Shown piece by piece: positions 53,341 to 62,230 of a DNA stretch of 64,000 nt. The position numbers and the translations under genes were made by a program. This DNA comes from JAEUJZ01 sp964460115 (GTDB taxonomy: Bacteria > Myxococcota_A > Polyangia > Palsa-1104 > JAEUJZ01). Within the stretch, counting starts at the first letter, position 1. Each line of letters begins with the position of its first letter. Where the stretch lies: assembly GCA_964460115.1 (NCBI GenBank), contig CAYWPR010000034.1, positions 1 to 64,000 of the forward strand, written 5' to 3'. The notes under the pieces are model-generated. The model saw only the letters and a program-made list of their open reading frames with translations. It did no database searches and had not been told where the DNA came from.

Positions 53341-54597
53341 ATGACCCTTATTTCCGGATTCTGGGATCAGTTTCACAATGTGTTTCATGCGCTGCGTCAG
53401 CACAAGGTGCGCAGTCTGCTTACGCTGCTTGGCATGATCATTGGAGCCGGCTCGGTGGTGCTTTTGTCCGGCCTTTTGAAAGGGGGCGAGCAGGCGCTGG
53501 AAAGCACCAATCAATTTATCGAAGAATCCGATGTCGTCGAGGTTGAGACCGCCGAGGTCCCCCCCCACCAGCGCGGACGGACGCAGCGGCCCCTAGACAG
53601 TGCCGATCAGCTGGCCCTGGATCAAAATCCGGCCGCCGCTGGCCCTGCCGAGGGCGAGCTTTTTCTATGGCAAAAATATGCCTACGCCGGCAACGAGAAA
53701 AAGCGGGTTTTGGTGCTGGGCGCGTCGGATCAGGCGCTCGACCTATACCGCGTGAGCTTACTGCACGGGCGCTTTATAGACGCGAGCGATCTTTTGCGGC
53801 GCACTCGTGTGTGCGTCGTCGGCTATGAAGTCTGGCAGGATTTGTTACAAGGCAAAGAGGATCTGCGCGGCATGTCTTTGCGCATTGCCGGAACGCGCTG
53901 GGATGTCGTCGGTGTCATCGCCCACAAAGCCACCCTGGTCGCTGGTCCCGGGGTATGGATGTGGGATCGGCGGGTGGTTGTGCCGGCCTCCACATTTCAG
54001 GGCGTGGTGCGCCATTCGCGGCGCGTGGACAACATCTACATTCGAGTTTTGCCTACGGTGGGGGAGGTGGCGGTACAGCTTGACCGCGCCCGGGCCTTTG
54101 TGCGCGCCGTGCTGCTTTCACGCCACCATGGCATCGAAAACTTTCGTTTGGATGAAGGCAAAAACGAAGCGAAGCAGTCCGAAATTATTCTGATGGTCAT
54201 CAATGTTCTGATGCTTTGTACCGCGGCGCTGTCGCTGTTTGTCGGCGGAATCAACATCATGAACATCATGCTGGTCACGGTCACCGAACGAACCCGCGAA
54301 ATCGGTTTGCGCCGCGCCTTGGGGGCGACACGCGGCGACATCGTCGGTCAGTTCTTGCTGGAAGCGGCCTTGTTGTCGGCGCTTGGCGGATTGTGCGGCG
54401 TGCTCGGCGGCGCCGCCCTTTTATTTGCGGCGACCAAAGCGCTGACGTTTTGGGTGGGCACTTGGAAAGCGTATTACCAAACCTGGGCCATCGTGGCTGG
54501 GCTGCTCAGCAGTACGCTGACCGGGGTCATCTTCGGACTTTATCCAGCCTGGCGTGCGGCTCGACTCGATCCCGTCGAAGCGCTGCGATACGAATAA
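53341..54597 (+). CDS. MacB/FtsX-type ABC transporter permease
   Basis: 418 residues from ATG 53341. The N-terminal helix (SLLTLLGMIIGAGSVVLLSGL), a large periplasmic domain (about 50-270) and three C-terminal helices (VLMLCTAALSLFVGGINIMNIMLVTVTERTREIGLRRALGA is the diagnostic FtsX stretch, about 290-330) give a MacB_PCD-FtsX architecture. The family exports or senses peptides, lipids or drugs with an ATPase partner. No ATPase gene is adjacent, so it must be encoded elsewhere. Confidence 0.9.
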   Translation: MTLISGFWDQFHNVFHALRQHKVRSLLTLLGMIIGAGSVVLLSGLLKGGEQALESTNQFIEESDVVEVETAEVPPHQRGRTQRPLDSADQLALDQNPAAAGPAEGELFLWQKYAYAGNEKKRVLVLGASDQALDLYRVSLLHGRFIDASDLLRRTRVCVVGYEVWQDLLQGKEDLRGMSLRIAGTRWDVVGVIAHKATLVAGPGVWMWDRRVVVPASTFQGVVRHSRRVDNIYIRVLPTVGEVAVQLDRARAFVRAVLLSRHHGIENFRLDEGKNEAKQSEIILMVINVLMLCTAALSLFVGGINIMNIMLVTVTERTREIGLRRALGATRGDIVGQFLLEAALLSALGGLCGVLGGAALLFAATKALTFWVGTWKAYYQTWAIVAGLLSSTLTGVIFGLYPAWRAARLDPVEALRYE

Positions 54598-54650
54598 ATG
54601 GGGCGACTTTACAGGCGGGCGAGGAGCGTGCTAGCAAATATTGAATATTA

Positions 54651-56084
54651 ATGGCTGAACCGGCAATCTCCAAAGAGCATATCGACCTTGATGCGCAGAA
54701 GGTCATTCGGCATCTTGTGCGCAATGGCTACCAGGCATATCTCGTCGGGGGCTGTGTACGCGACCTTTTGCTTGGGCGGACTCCCAAGGACTTTGATGTC
54801 GCGACCAGCGCCACCCCGGCGGAGATTCGCGACTTGTTTCGCAATTGCCGAATCATTGGACGGCGTTTTCGCCTCGCGCATGTGGTCTTTGGTCGCAAAA
54901 TTATCGAGACTGCGACCTTTCGCGCCAATCCGCGCGACGACGCGGACGAACCTGGCGACGGAGAGGGCGGAGAGAAAAACGCCCCCAGCGAACTATACAT
55001 CCACCGCGACAACGTCTTTGGCAATGCCGAGGAAGACGCCCGCCGCCGCGACTTTACGATCAACGGGCTTTTTTATGATTTGGAAAACGGGCGGGTCATC
55101 GACTACGTCGGCGGCCTAGACGATTTGGCGCAGCGCCACATTCGCACCATTGGCGACCCGAACATTCGTTTTCGCGAAGATCCGGTACGCATCTTGCGCG
55201 CCGTAAAATTTGCGGCGCGCCTGGGCTTTGACATCGAAGACCGTACTTACCGCGCCATGGTGGCGCACCACACCGACATTGAAAAAAGCCCGGTGCCGCG
55301 AGTTTTGGAAGAGATCTACAGGCTTCTGCGCGGCGGTGCCGCTTTAGAGTCCTTTGTTTTGCTGCGCGAAGTGGGTCTGCTCGACAAGCTGTTGCCGGAA
55401 GTTGCCACTTGGCTGCGTGTAAAGCCCGCGGCGCTAGATCCCTATTTGGCGCTGCTTGATGAAGCGATAGCCAGCGCCGAGACTCCTTCCAATGCCGCGT
55501 TGCTGATCCTGCTTTCGGCCCCGGCGGTGGCTGTGCTGTTCGACGACGCCACCGCATCGCGCGATTTGCTGGCGCAGATTGCCGCCACTTTTGATCCCAT
55601 CGCAGTTCGGTTGAGCATTGCCCGTCGTGACGCCGAGCGGGCACGGCAGATGCTTGTGGCGCAGCGCCGCATTGCTCAAGCGCGCAAACGGGGCGGACGG
55701 CTGCCGCCGGGTCTGCTTTTGCGCGACCACGCCGAAGAGGCCCTGGGCCTGCATGCGCTTTTTTACCGTGCCGAGCGCCACAGCGCCGGGGCCAGCAGCA
55801 GCGCTAGCACGTCCGAGGTGCAAAAGTGGCCACTGCCGCAGCCGTTGCGGCTGATCGGCGATTCGACGCCCCGTTTTTCCGGACGAGGCCGGCGCCAGGC
55901 GCCTCATGAACTAGAGAAGCCCGCGTCTTCCGTCACGCCATCCAAAGCGCCGGCTTCGGACAGCCGCCGCTCCAGTGAACCGGTCTTAGACGTCGATGAT
56001 CCGCAACACGACCTTCAGGCCGAGCTTGACGAGGAAGCGGCGTTCGCCGCGTTTAGCGCTGCCCTCAACCGGCGCGAAGACTAG
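54651..56084 (+). CDS. pcnB: Poly(A) polymerase I
   Basis: 477 residues. Nucleotidyltransferase motifs: YLVGGCVRDLLLGRTPKDFDVATSA and the signature IIGRRFRLAHVVFG, which matches the bacterial poly(A) polymerase pattern rather than CCA-adding enzymes. Then RRRDFTINGLFYD, IRFREDPVRILRAVKFAARL (RNA-binding domain start). The last about 100 residues are low-complexity and charged, without an HD domain. It adds 3' poly(A) tails that speed RNA decay. Confidence 0.9.
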   Translation: MAEPAISKEHIDLDAQKVIRHLVRNGYQAYLVGGCVRDLLLGRTPKDFDVATSATPAEIRDLFRNCRIIGRRFRLAHVVFGRKIIETATFRANPRDDADEPGDGEGGEKNAPSELYIHRDNVFGNAEEDARRRDFTINGLFYDLENGRVIDYVGGLDDLAQRHIRTIGDPNIRFREDPVRILRAVKFAARLGFDIEDRTYRAMVAHHTDIEKSPVPRVLEEIYRLLRGGAALESFVLLREVGLLDKLLPEVATWLRVKPAALDPYLALLDEAIASAETPSNAALLILLSAPAVAVLFDDATASRDLLAQIAATFDPIAVRLSIARRDAERARQMLVAQRRIAQARKRGGRLPPGLLLRDHAEEALGLHALFYRAERHSAGASSSASTSEVQKWPLPQPLRLIGDSTPRFSGRGRRQAPHELEKPASSVTPSKAPASDSRRSSEPVLDVDDPQHDLQAELDEEAAFAAFSAALNRRED

Positions 56085-56090
56085 ACGTGT

Positions 56091-57233
56091 CTAATCCACG
56101 ACTTCGGTGACGCGGACTCCGATTTCGCCTTCGACATCGACAAGCTCGCCGCGGGCGATAAGCCGTCCGCTGGTCGTCAAATCAACCGGCCCGGCAAGCG
56201 GGCGGCCGACCGGCAGTACGGCCCCCGGGCGCAGCTCTAAGACTTCGCGCCCGCTGAGGCTGACGCGGCCGACCTCGCAAGTGATTTGCACCGGTAGTTC
56301 GCGTAACAATGCATCATTGGCCGTCGGGGATGCATCATTGACACTAGTTTGTTCGGACTTTGGTTCGGAAGTGGCCTGGCTCATCGCCTGTGCTCGTAAG
56401 TGAAAGGAGCCTAACACGGTCACCCCAGCGCCGTCGAGGTGCGCCGGAAAGACGCCGCCGCCTAGGCGCAGCCAGACCGCTCCGCCGACGATGGGCTTGG
56501 GGCCAAAGTGATCAAGCAGAACGATATCTTGCGGCTGCAGGCCTAGCACTTCATGTCCGGGTAGAAATCCGTAACCGGCTTCGATGCACAAGGAAACCGG
56601 TACGTCGTAGAGGCGCTGACGCCGTTCCCAGGCCCGGCGCAACGCCGACTGGCTGGGGGGCGGTGGAACTCCGAGTCGCAGTTGCGCCCCAAGGACAAGC
56701 CGCGCCCAGCCGCTTTGTTGGCGCGCGACAAGCTCTACATCCATGACCAGAAGCGAGCGCAGCCCCGCGTCTTCGCGCAGCGGATCGGGGCTTCCTGGAG
56801 AAAGCGCGAATACTCGCAGCGATGTACCGTGCAGAATTTGCGTCAAAACCTCATGCAGCCGCTGTTCGCTGCGCAGCCCCAGGTGCTGGCAAAATGCTTC
56901 TTCTACAGCCAGCATCGCCCGCGGTTGTCCCGGGGCTAGAAGCGCCAGCTCGAACAAGCGGGCCCCGCGCAAAAGCGAAGGCAGGCGGTCCGTGGGCACT
57001 AGATAAGGCTGCTGCGCGCTCAGCTTCAGCTTGGTGTCTAAGATGGACTCGATGGCCGTCCATCCCGCTGCGGTACTGGCGGAGGCGGCATCGAGCAAGC
57101 TGCCCAAATAGCGCCACAGCATTCGACCCAAATCCACTTGCGAACGCAAAAGCCGAGGCAGCTCGTCAAGCGGATAAGGCCGAACGCGTAGCGGCCGAGT
57201 TCGCTGCGACTCTCTGGTGCTAGAGGGCGGCAT
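56091..57233 (-). CDS. sctQ: Type III secretion C-ring-like protein (SctQ/YscQ family, SpoA domains)
   Basis: About 380 residues from ATG 57233; a GTG/ATG at 57278 would add 15. The C-terminal 80 residues form a SpoA/SPOA domain (VQITCEVGRVSLSGREVLELRPGAVLPVGR and GRLIARGELVDVEGEIGVRVTEV, written by position 310-385), preceded by a second, more diverged SpoA-like unit (VSLCIEAGYGFLPGHEVLGLQPQDIVLLD). FliN, FliM and SctQ share this fold in the cytoplasmic sorting ring of type III systems. No other type III gene is near. It is downstream of pgpA on the same strand, 5 bp away. Confidence 0.75.
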   Translation of the reverse strand: MPPSSTRESQRTRPLRVRPYPLDELPRLLRSQVDLGRMLWRYLGSLLDAASASTAAGWTAIESILDTKLKLSAQQPYLVPTDRLPSLLRGARLFELALLAPGQPRAMLAVEEAFCQHLGLRSEQRLHEVLTQILHGTSLRVFALSPGSPDPLREDAGLRSLLVMDVELVARQQSGWARLVLGAQLRLGVPPPPSQSALRRAWERRQRLYDVPVSLCIEAGYGFLPGHEVLGLQPQDIVLLDHFGPKPIVGGAVWLRLGGGVFPAHLDGAGVTVLGSFHLRAQAMSQATSEPKSEQTSVNDASPTANDALLRELPVQITCEVGRVSLSGREVLELRPGAVLPVGRPLAGPVDLTTSGRLIARGELVDVEGEIGVRVTEVVD

Positions 57234-57238
57234 CCACT

Positions 57239-57736
57239 TCACGGGTGTAATGCCTTCAGATAGGGTTGCAGGAACCACAATAGCCCCGCGGACACTGCGC
57301 CGGCACAGACATCGTCGGCCATCACTCCAAAACCACCTTTTACGTGCCTATCGACGAGGCGTATCGGCCAGGGTTTCCAAGTGTCAAACAGCCGAAACAG
57401 CAAAAACGCCACGAGCAGATTCATCGGCGTGTACGGCACCGCCCACAGGCAAAGCAGATAGCCGACCACTTCATCAATGACCACTTTGCGGCTGTCGGGT
57501 TCGCCGGTCAGCGCGCAGTACTCACCGGCCGCCCAGATTCCGACGAGAAACAGAACGACTGTGGCAAGGTACAGCCAGGCATGGCCACATTTCAAAAGCC
57601 CATAGGCCAAAGGAATGGTCGCCAGCGTACCCGTAGTGCCGGGCCATATCGGCGAATAGCCGGTGCCCAAATACGTGGCGATAAGCGTGACCAGCCGGTG
57701 CTGGCCTTTTGCAATGCGCGGAGGAGCAGTGCTCAC
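57239..57736 (-). CDS. pgpA: Phosphatidylglycerophosphatase A
   Basis: 165 residues. Family motifs: GTGYSPIWPGTTGTLATIP, VVIDEVVGYLLCLW, FRLFDTWKPWPIRLVDR and GGFGVMADDVCAG, with several hydrophobic helices. It dephosphorylates phosphatidylglycerol phosphate in phospholipid synthesis. Its ATG overlaps the lipA stop by 4 bp (57733-57736), so lipA and pgpA are translationally coupled. Confidence 0.95.
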   Translation of the reverse strand: MSTAPPRIAKGQHRLVTLIATYLGTGYSPIWPGTTGTLATIPLAYGLLKCGHAWLYLATVVLFLVGIWAAGEYCALTGEPDSRKVVIDEVVGYLLCLWAVPYTPMNLLVAFLLFRLFDTWKPWPIRLVDRHVKGGFGVMADDVCAGAVSAGLLWFLQPYLKALHP

Positions 57737-58686
57737 TTGCCAGCCCTGAGCGCGTGAATCATCTCGGCCTGGCCATCGGCGTGGTAGCTGCTGCGTACTA
57801 GAGGTCCGGCTTCGACATGCGGAATGCCCAAGGCCAAAGCCTGCGTGCGCAGCTCGGCGAATTCTTCGGGGGCTACATAACGAGCGATCGGCAAGTGCTT
57901 TTTGGACGGCTGCAGATATTGCCCCAGGGTGACGATATCGCAGCCGAGCTCGGCAAGTTCGCCAAGGACGGCGCGCACTTCGGCGAGCTCTTCGCCAAGC
58001 CCCAGCATAAGGCCTGTCTTGACGACGGCGCCGCGCTTTTTGGCATGCGCCAGTACGGCATAACTGCGCGGATAACTGGCCTGTACGCGAACTTGCCGCG
58101 ACAAGCGCGGAACCGTTTCTAGATTGTGCGCAAACACATCGGGATCGGCGTCAAGCACGGTATCCACGTCGGTTGTGCGGCCCTTAAAATCTCCGGTCAG
58201 AACCTCTAGCGTCATTTGCGGGCAATGGGCCCGCACTTGGCGAATGGTTTCCGCCCAGTGCGCCGCGCCGCCATCAGCTAGGTCGTCGCGATCGACGCAG
58301 GTGATGACGGTATGGCGCAGGTTCAAGGCCGCCAGGGTCTCTGCCACACGACGGGGTTCATCGGCATCTGGAGGCAGCGGCCGACCGGTCGTGACATCGC
58401 AAAATTGGCAAGATCGCGTGCAGATATCGCCCAAAATCATGATGGTCAGGGCTCGACGATTCCAACATTCGCCAATGTTGGGACAGCTAGCCGATTCGCA
58501 GACGGTGTGCAGTTTTTGCCGATGGACAAGGTCGCGAACCTCAAAGAATGTCTCGCCGCTCGGCAATTTTGCTTTGATCCAGGGCGGGTGCCGCGGCCGC
58601 GGCGCGGCTGGGTCAGCGGTGGAAACGCCTTGGGAAAGAACCGGCAAGCGCCGTCCACGTGGTCCCGGCGGTGGCGCAATCTGCAT
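57733..58686 (-). CDS. lipA: Lipoyl synthase
   Basis: 317 residues. The auxiliary cluster ligands are CESASCPNIGEC (CX4CX5C) and the radical SAM cluster is CTRSCQFC (CX3CX2C). Later motifs are VLTGDFKGRTTDVDTVL, HNLETVPRLSR and KTGLMLGLGE. It inserts two sulphur atoms into protein-bound octanoyl to give the lipoyl cofactor. The first about 30 residues are Pro-rich and variable, so the exact start is uncertain. Confidence 0.96.
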   Translation of the reverse strand: MQIAPPPGPRGRRLPVLSQGVSTADPAAPRPRHPPWIKAKLPSGETFFEVRDLVHRQKLHTVCESASCPNIGECWNRRALTIMILGDICTRSCQFCDVTTGRPLPPDADEPRRVAETLAALNLRHTVITCVDRDDLADGGAAHWAETIRQVRAHCPQMTLEVLTGDFKGRTTDVDTVLDADPDVFAHNLETVPRLSRQVRVQASYPRSYAVLAHAKKRGAVVKTGLMLGLGEELAEVRAVLGELAELGCDIVTLGQYLQPSKKHLPIARYVAPEEFAELRTQALALGIPHVEAGPLVRSSYHADGQAEMIHALRAGK

Positions 58687-58780
58687 GCTGTCCTATGTAC
58701 CATGGCGCCGCGCGAAATGGCGCTGATTTGGCGACGTAAGGAAAAGAGCGCGAAAAGAAGAGCAATGTTACTGTGTAGTT

Positions 58781-59752
58781 ATGTTGCCCATTCCGGAGGC
58801 TGCTCGCGCACTTTGTCGCGTAACCCCACTTGTACATACTTCGACGCTCGGTTGCTTTCTGAAGCTTGAGTCGATGCAGCGCACCGGCTCGTGCATGCTG
58901 CGCGGGGCGTCGGTAAAACTTGGGCGTATGGCGGCGATCGACCGCACCCCAGGGGTGGTCACTGCGTCGCCTGGAAATCATGGCTTGGGCCTGTCCTGCG
59001 CGGGACGGACGCTGGGAATTCCCGTGCGCGTCGTAGTTCCCGAGACCACGCCGCGCTGCAAGCGCGAAGGCATTTCCGGCTTTGCTGGCGAGCTGATTCG
59101 CCATGGCGCAAACCCGGTCGAGGCTGAGAAAATGGGCCGGCGCTTGGCGGTGCTGCGCGATGCTTTGTTTGTATCCTCTTCGGAGGATGCCGATGTGCTA
59201 GAGGGCGGCGGCGGCTGGCTGGCGCGCGAGATGCTTGAACAAATGCCGAAATTGCGGCGAGTCGTCGTTCCAATGGGGGACTGTGGTTTGGCGGCTGGGC
59301 TGGCCAATGAAATGTGCGCCGAGGGCGTCGATGTCATTGGTGTACAACCCGAAGTTCATTCGGCGATTAGCCTGTCGCTGCAAAAAAATGCGGCGATGAC
59401 CGATTTTCAAGGGCCGCGCAGTGTTTGTGAGGAGCTAGAAGGCGGCGTAGGCTGGCGCAGCTTTGGCGTCGTGCGCCGGCTGATTCGTCAGGTGACGCTA
59501 GTTCCCGAGGCTGACATCATTGACGGGGTAGCCTTTGCCTTTCAGCGCCTGGGGCTGGTCATGGAGGCTTCGGCCGCAGTGGTGATCGCGGCGGTTACGA
59601 CGGGACGTGTGACCGTCGATGAGCACACTGCCTTGATCGTGACCGGAGGAAACATCGACGGGGAGTTCTTACAGCGCTGCCTTTCCGCGCGGCGCTCGCA
59701 TACAGATTCGCCCTTTGGCCAAAATCTGCCGCACGCCGTCGCAAAAAACTAA
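58781..59752 (+). CDS. Threonine dehydratase-like PLP-fold protein lacking the Schiff-base lysine
   Basis: 323 residues of fold type II (tryptophan synthase beta-like). The substrate loop ASPGNHGLG is kept, and the C-terminal TGGN is present. In the PLP site, however, the canonical GSFKxRGA reads GSCMLRGA, so the lysine is Met39, and the glycine loop GGGGL reads GDCGL (166-170). Without the lysine the usual dehydratase chemistry is not expected. It may be a pseudoenzyme, a regulatory paralogue or a protein with another activity. The family assignment is good; the loss is read directly from nt 58895-58897. Its stop overlaps the end of the helicase gene by 4 bp. Confidence 0.88.
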   Translation: MLPIPEAARALCRVTPLVHTSTLGCFLKLESMQRTGSCMLRGASVKLGRMAAIDRTPGVVTASPGNHGLGLSCAGRTLGIPVRVVVPETTPRCKREGISGFAGELIRHGANPVEAEKMGRRLAVLRDALFVSSSEDADVLEGGGGWLAREMLEQMPKLRRVVVPMGDCGLAAGLANEMCAEGVDVIGVQPEVHSAISLSLQKNAAMTDFQGPRSVCEELEGGVGWRSFGVVRRLIRQVTLVPEADIIDGVAFAFQRLGLVMEASAAVVIAAVTTGRVTVDEHTALIVTGGNIDGEFLQRCLSARRSHTDSPFGQNLPHAVAKN

Positions 59753-62196
59753 TCTACGATGGCTCCGACGGGCGAATCGGCTGCGGGAAAGTAGTTCATC
59801 GGAATTAGCTCCGACGGAAGACCGGTGGCGATAAGCCAAAGCTGGTGGGCGGCGCGAGTCATGGCGATGTGCAGAAGATGCCGCGACTCGGTGCTATCTG
59901 GGTATGCCGATGCAGTGGCATCTAAAAGGATGACGTAGTCAAATTCTAGCCCTTTGACCTGCATCACATCGGTGACATCTACGCCCGGAGCAAATGAGAA
60001 GTCTTGCCTATCGACTCGGCGTAGCGACGGCACATCAGAACGGCTGAGGCCGCGATAATACGCATCGGCAGTTCCGGCATGGCGGGCGATAAGCGCGACT
60101 GAGGCCGTGGGCTCGCGGCCAAGAAGGGAACGCAGCGCTTCTCCCAAAAAGGCCACTGCTTCGCCAATTTCACCGAAGGCAAAAGCCTGCACCGGCGCGC
60201 CGTGGCGCACCGCTTGCTGCACGGTATCATCTTGGTCGCGCAAGAGCGACCCAAGTACGGCATGCGCCAAATGCATGACCTCGACGGTCGAGCGATACAG
60301 AATATGCAGCCGCTGCACGCGCGCAAAAGGCAGCTCGACGGTGCGAAGCAGATCTTCCCAGCTTGTAAAGCCGTTGTCGAAAATCAGCCGCTGCACGACG
60401 TCACCGGCCATGGTTATAGACGGCGGATGGCCATCGGCGGCGACGCAGTCCAAAAGCGTGCGTACTTCGATGGCCGACAAATCCTGAACTTCGTCGAGCA
60501 CCAAGTGTTCGTAATGGATGAATCCCTTGCCGCTTTGATGCGAAAGGCCGCCGTACTTAAGCTGATACAGCCGAAGCAGCAGGGGCAAGTCCTCGGCGTC
60601 AAGCTGCCCCGCCGGACTGTCCTCATCAAGCGGATTGCCATCGACGGCCTGATAGCGCTCGAGATCGATTTCGTCCTGCAACAGATCGACATCGGCCTGC
60701 TGCTCTTTGCAGTACTGCACGAGTTCCGCGATTTGCGACCGGCTGACCCCAAGCGAGCTTGTGGCGTCGGCCTCGCCCAAACTTTTCCACAGCAATTGCT
60801 CGTCGGTAAGAATTTCGGCCCAGTCGCGGCCGATGTCCTGGGCGCGGCGTATAAGCCGCCGCAAAAAATCGTCCATACGCACCGCCAGAGCCGCGGGCAG
60901 CGTCGAAACCTGCCCGCGCAATGTGCGGCAACGGGCGCGTAGTGGCCGTCCTTCGGTTTTGTCCCAGGCGTCGAGGAGAATGCGCTTTTCGGTGGGGTGC
61001 TCAGGCAGAGCGGCGGCAAGCTGCGCCCGCATCTCAGCCGCCTGCGCGGCGATATAAACCTTTAGCGCCTGTAGCATCCGCGGATGCTTTTTCAAGCGGG
61101 CCACCACCGTCGGGGTTTCGAGAGTAAGCTGCTGCGGCAGTCGTGGCAACAGGCGCTTGACGTGATGACGCATCCAGCTACTGCACGTCAAAACCGGGAC
61201 CGAGGGAACACCCAGCGCCGGCAGGACTGCACCAACGTAGCGTACAAGGGCCTCGCTTGGCACGACAATCAGTACTTTTCCGCCGCGGAAGCGATCGGGG
61301 GCTTGATGCGCCAGGTAGGCAACCCGATGCAGCGCCACCGTGGTTTTGCCACTGCCGGCGCCGCCCTGAATGACCACGACGCCGCTGCTGGGAGCGGTGA
61401 TCAGTGAAAACTGATGACGATCGATAAGCGCGGCGATTTCGGGCAGATGCTTGTCAACGCGCCCGCTTAGCATCTGCGGTCGGGCCGCCGCTGGCACTGG
61501 ACGCGGGGCGCGGGCCGCCAGACCCTGTCCGCCTTCGAGGATCGGCGCAAGCTCGCCATCGGTTTGCCACCACACGTCATCGGCGTCGCAGAAGAAGGTT
61601 CCCTGCGGACATCCGATACGCCGCAAGCGGCCCTCGACAATGGTGATGTTGCGGCGGACTTCAATGATTCCGGTCAGATGGCTGCCTCCGACTTGCTCGT
61701 CATAGTCGTCGCCTTCATCGTAACGGTAGTAAACCTGTGATACTGGGGCGTCACGCCAGTCGACAATTTGAATGCCGGCGGTGCGATCGATAAGACTTCG
61801 TCTGCCAATCAGCACGTCGCGGGTTTTTTCGGCCGATGGCGGGCGGGCGCCGGATGCGCCACTTGTGGCGGGACACAGTCGTACATGCGCAAAATAAGGC
61901 GCCTGCATATCGACCGGACCTTTGGCTTTGCCGCGACGGCCGGCCGCGACGGCGCTGACTCGGGTCATTTGTTCGACAAGGGGCGCCAAATCTTCGGGCT
62001 TGGCTTCCGCAATGGCGTCACGCAGCTCGATGAGCTCGGCTTCGTATAGATGCTCGCTTTTTTCGGCGCGGCTGCTGCTGCGGGTCAGAAAATCGGCAAT
62101 CCGTTCCCAGAGGGCGGTCTCGTCGGCGATAATGGCCGCGGCAAGACTCTTGGGGGCGATCGGCGTTGGCATGGGGGCAAGTAGTATGCCCGGCAA
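59749..62196 (-). CDS. HelD/UvrD-like helicase (superfamily 1)
   Basis: 815 residues; ATG 62172 is a possible later start. Motif I is IQGGAGSGKTTVALHR, motif II VLDEVQDLSAIE, and the C-terminal motifs include VMQVKGLEFDYVILLDA and MTRAAHQLWLI. An extended N-terminal region precedes the ATPase core, and a large insertion separates motifs I and II, as in HelD proteins that remove RNA polymerase from DNA. A general UvrD/Rep repair helicase is the alternative. It runs convergent to the PLP-fold gene and is divergent from the amidase gene. Confidence 0.87.
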   Translation of the reverse strand: MPGILLAPMPTPIAPKSLAAAIIADETALWERIADFLTRSSSRAEKSEHLYEAELIELRDAIAEAKPEDLAPLVEQMTRVSAVAAGRRGKAKGPVDMQAPYFAHVRLCPATSGASGARPPSAEKTRDVLIGRRSLIDRTAGIQIVDWRDAPVSQVYYRYDEGDDYDEQVGGSHLTGIIEVRRNITIVEGRLRRIGCPQGTFFCDADDVWWQTDGELAPILEGGQGLAARAPRPVPAAARPQMLSGRVDKHLPEIAALIDRHQFSLITAPSSGVVVIQGGAGSGKTTVALHRVAYLAHQAPDRFRGGKVLIVVPSEALVRYVGAVLPALGVPSVPVLTCSSWMRHHVKRLLPRLPQQLTLETPTVVARLKKHPRMLQALKVYIAAQAAEMRAQLAAALPEHPTEKRILLDAWDKTEGRPLRARCRTLRGQVSTLPAALAVRMDDFLRRLIRRAQDIGRDWAEILTDEQLLWKSLGEADATSSLGVSRSQIAELVQYCKEQQADVDLLQDEIDLERYQAVDGNPLDEDSPAGQLDAEDLPLLLRLYQLKYGGLSHQSGKGFIHYEHLVLDEVQDLSAIEVRTLLDCVAADGHPPSITMAGDVVQRLIFDNGFTSWEDLLRTVELPFARVQRLHILYRSTVEVMHLAHAVLGSLLRDQDDTVQQAVRHGAPVQAFAFGEIGEAVAFLGEALRSLLGREPTASVALIARHAGTADAYYRGLSRSDVPSLRRVDRQDFSFAPGVDVTDVMQVKGLEFDYVILLDATASAYPDSTESRHLLHIAMTRAAHQLWLIATGLPSELIPMNYFPAADSPVGAIVD

Positions 62197-62230
62197 ACTC
62201 GCGCCGTGCTAGAAGTACCGCGGGTGTGTT

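Noticed and set aside
56091..57233. Evidence of a type III secretion island
   Set aside because: Only one SpoA-type gene is present; neighbours are housekeeping genes.
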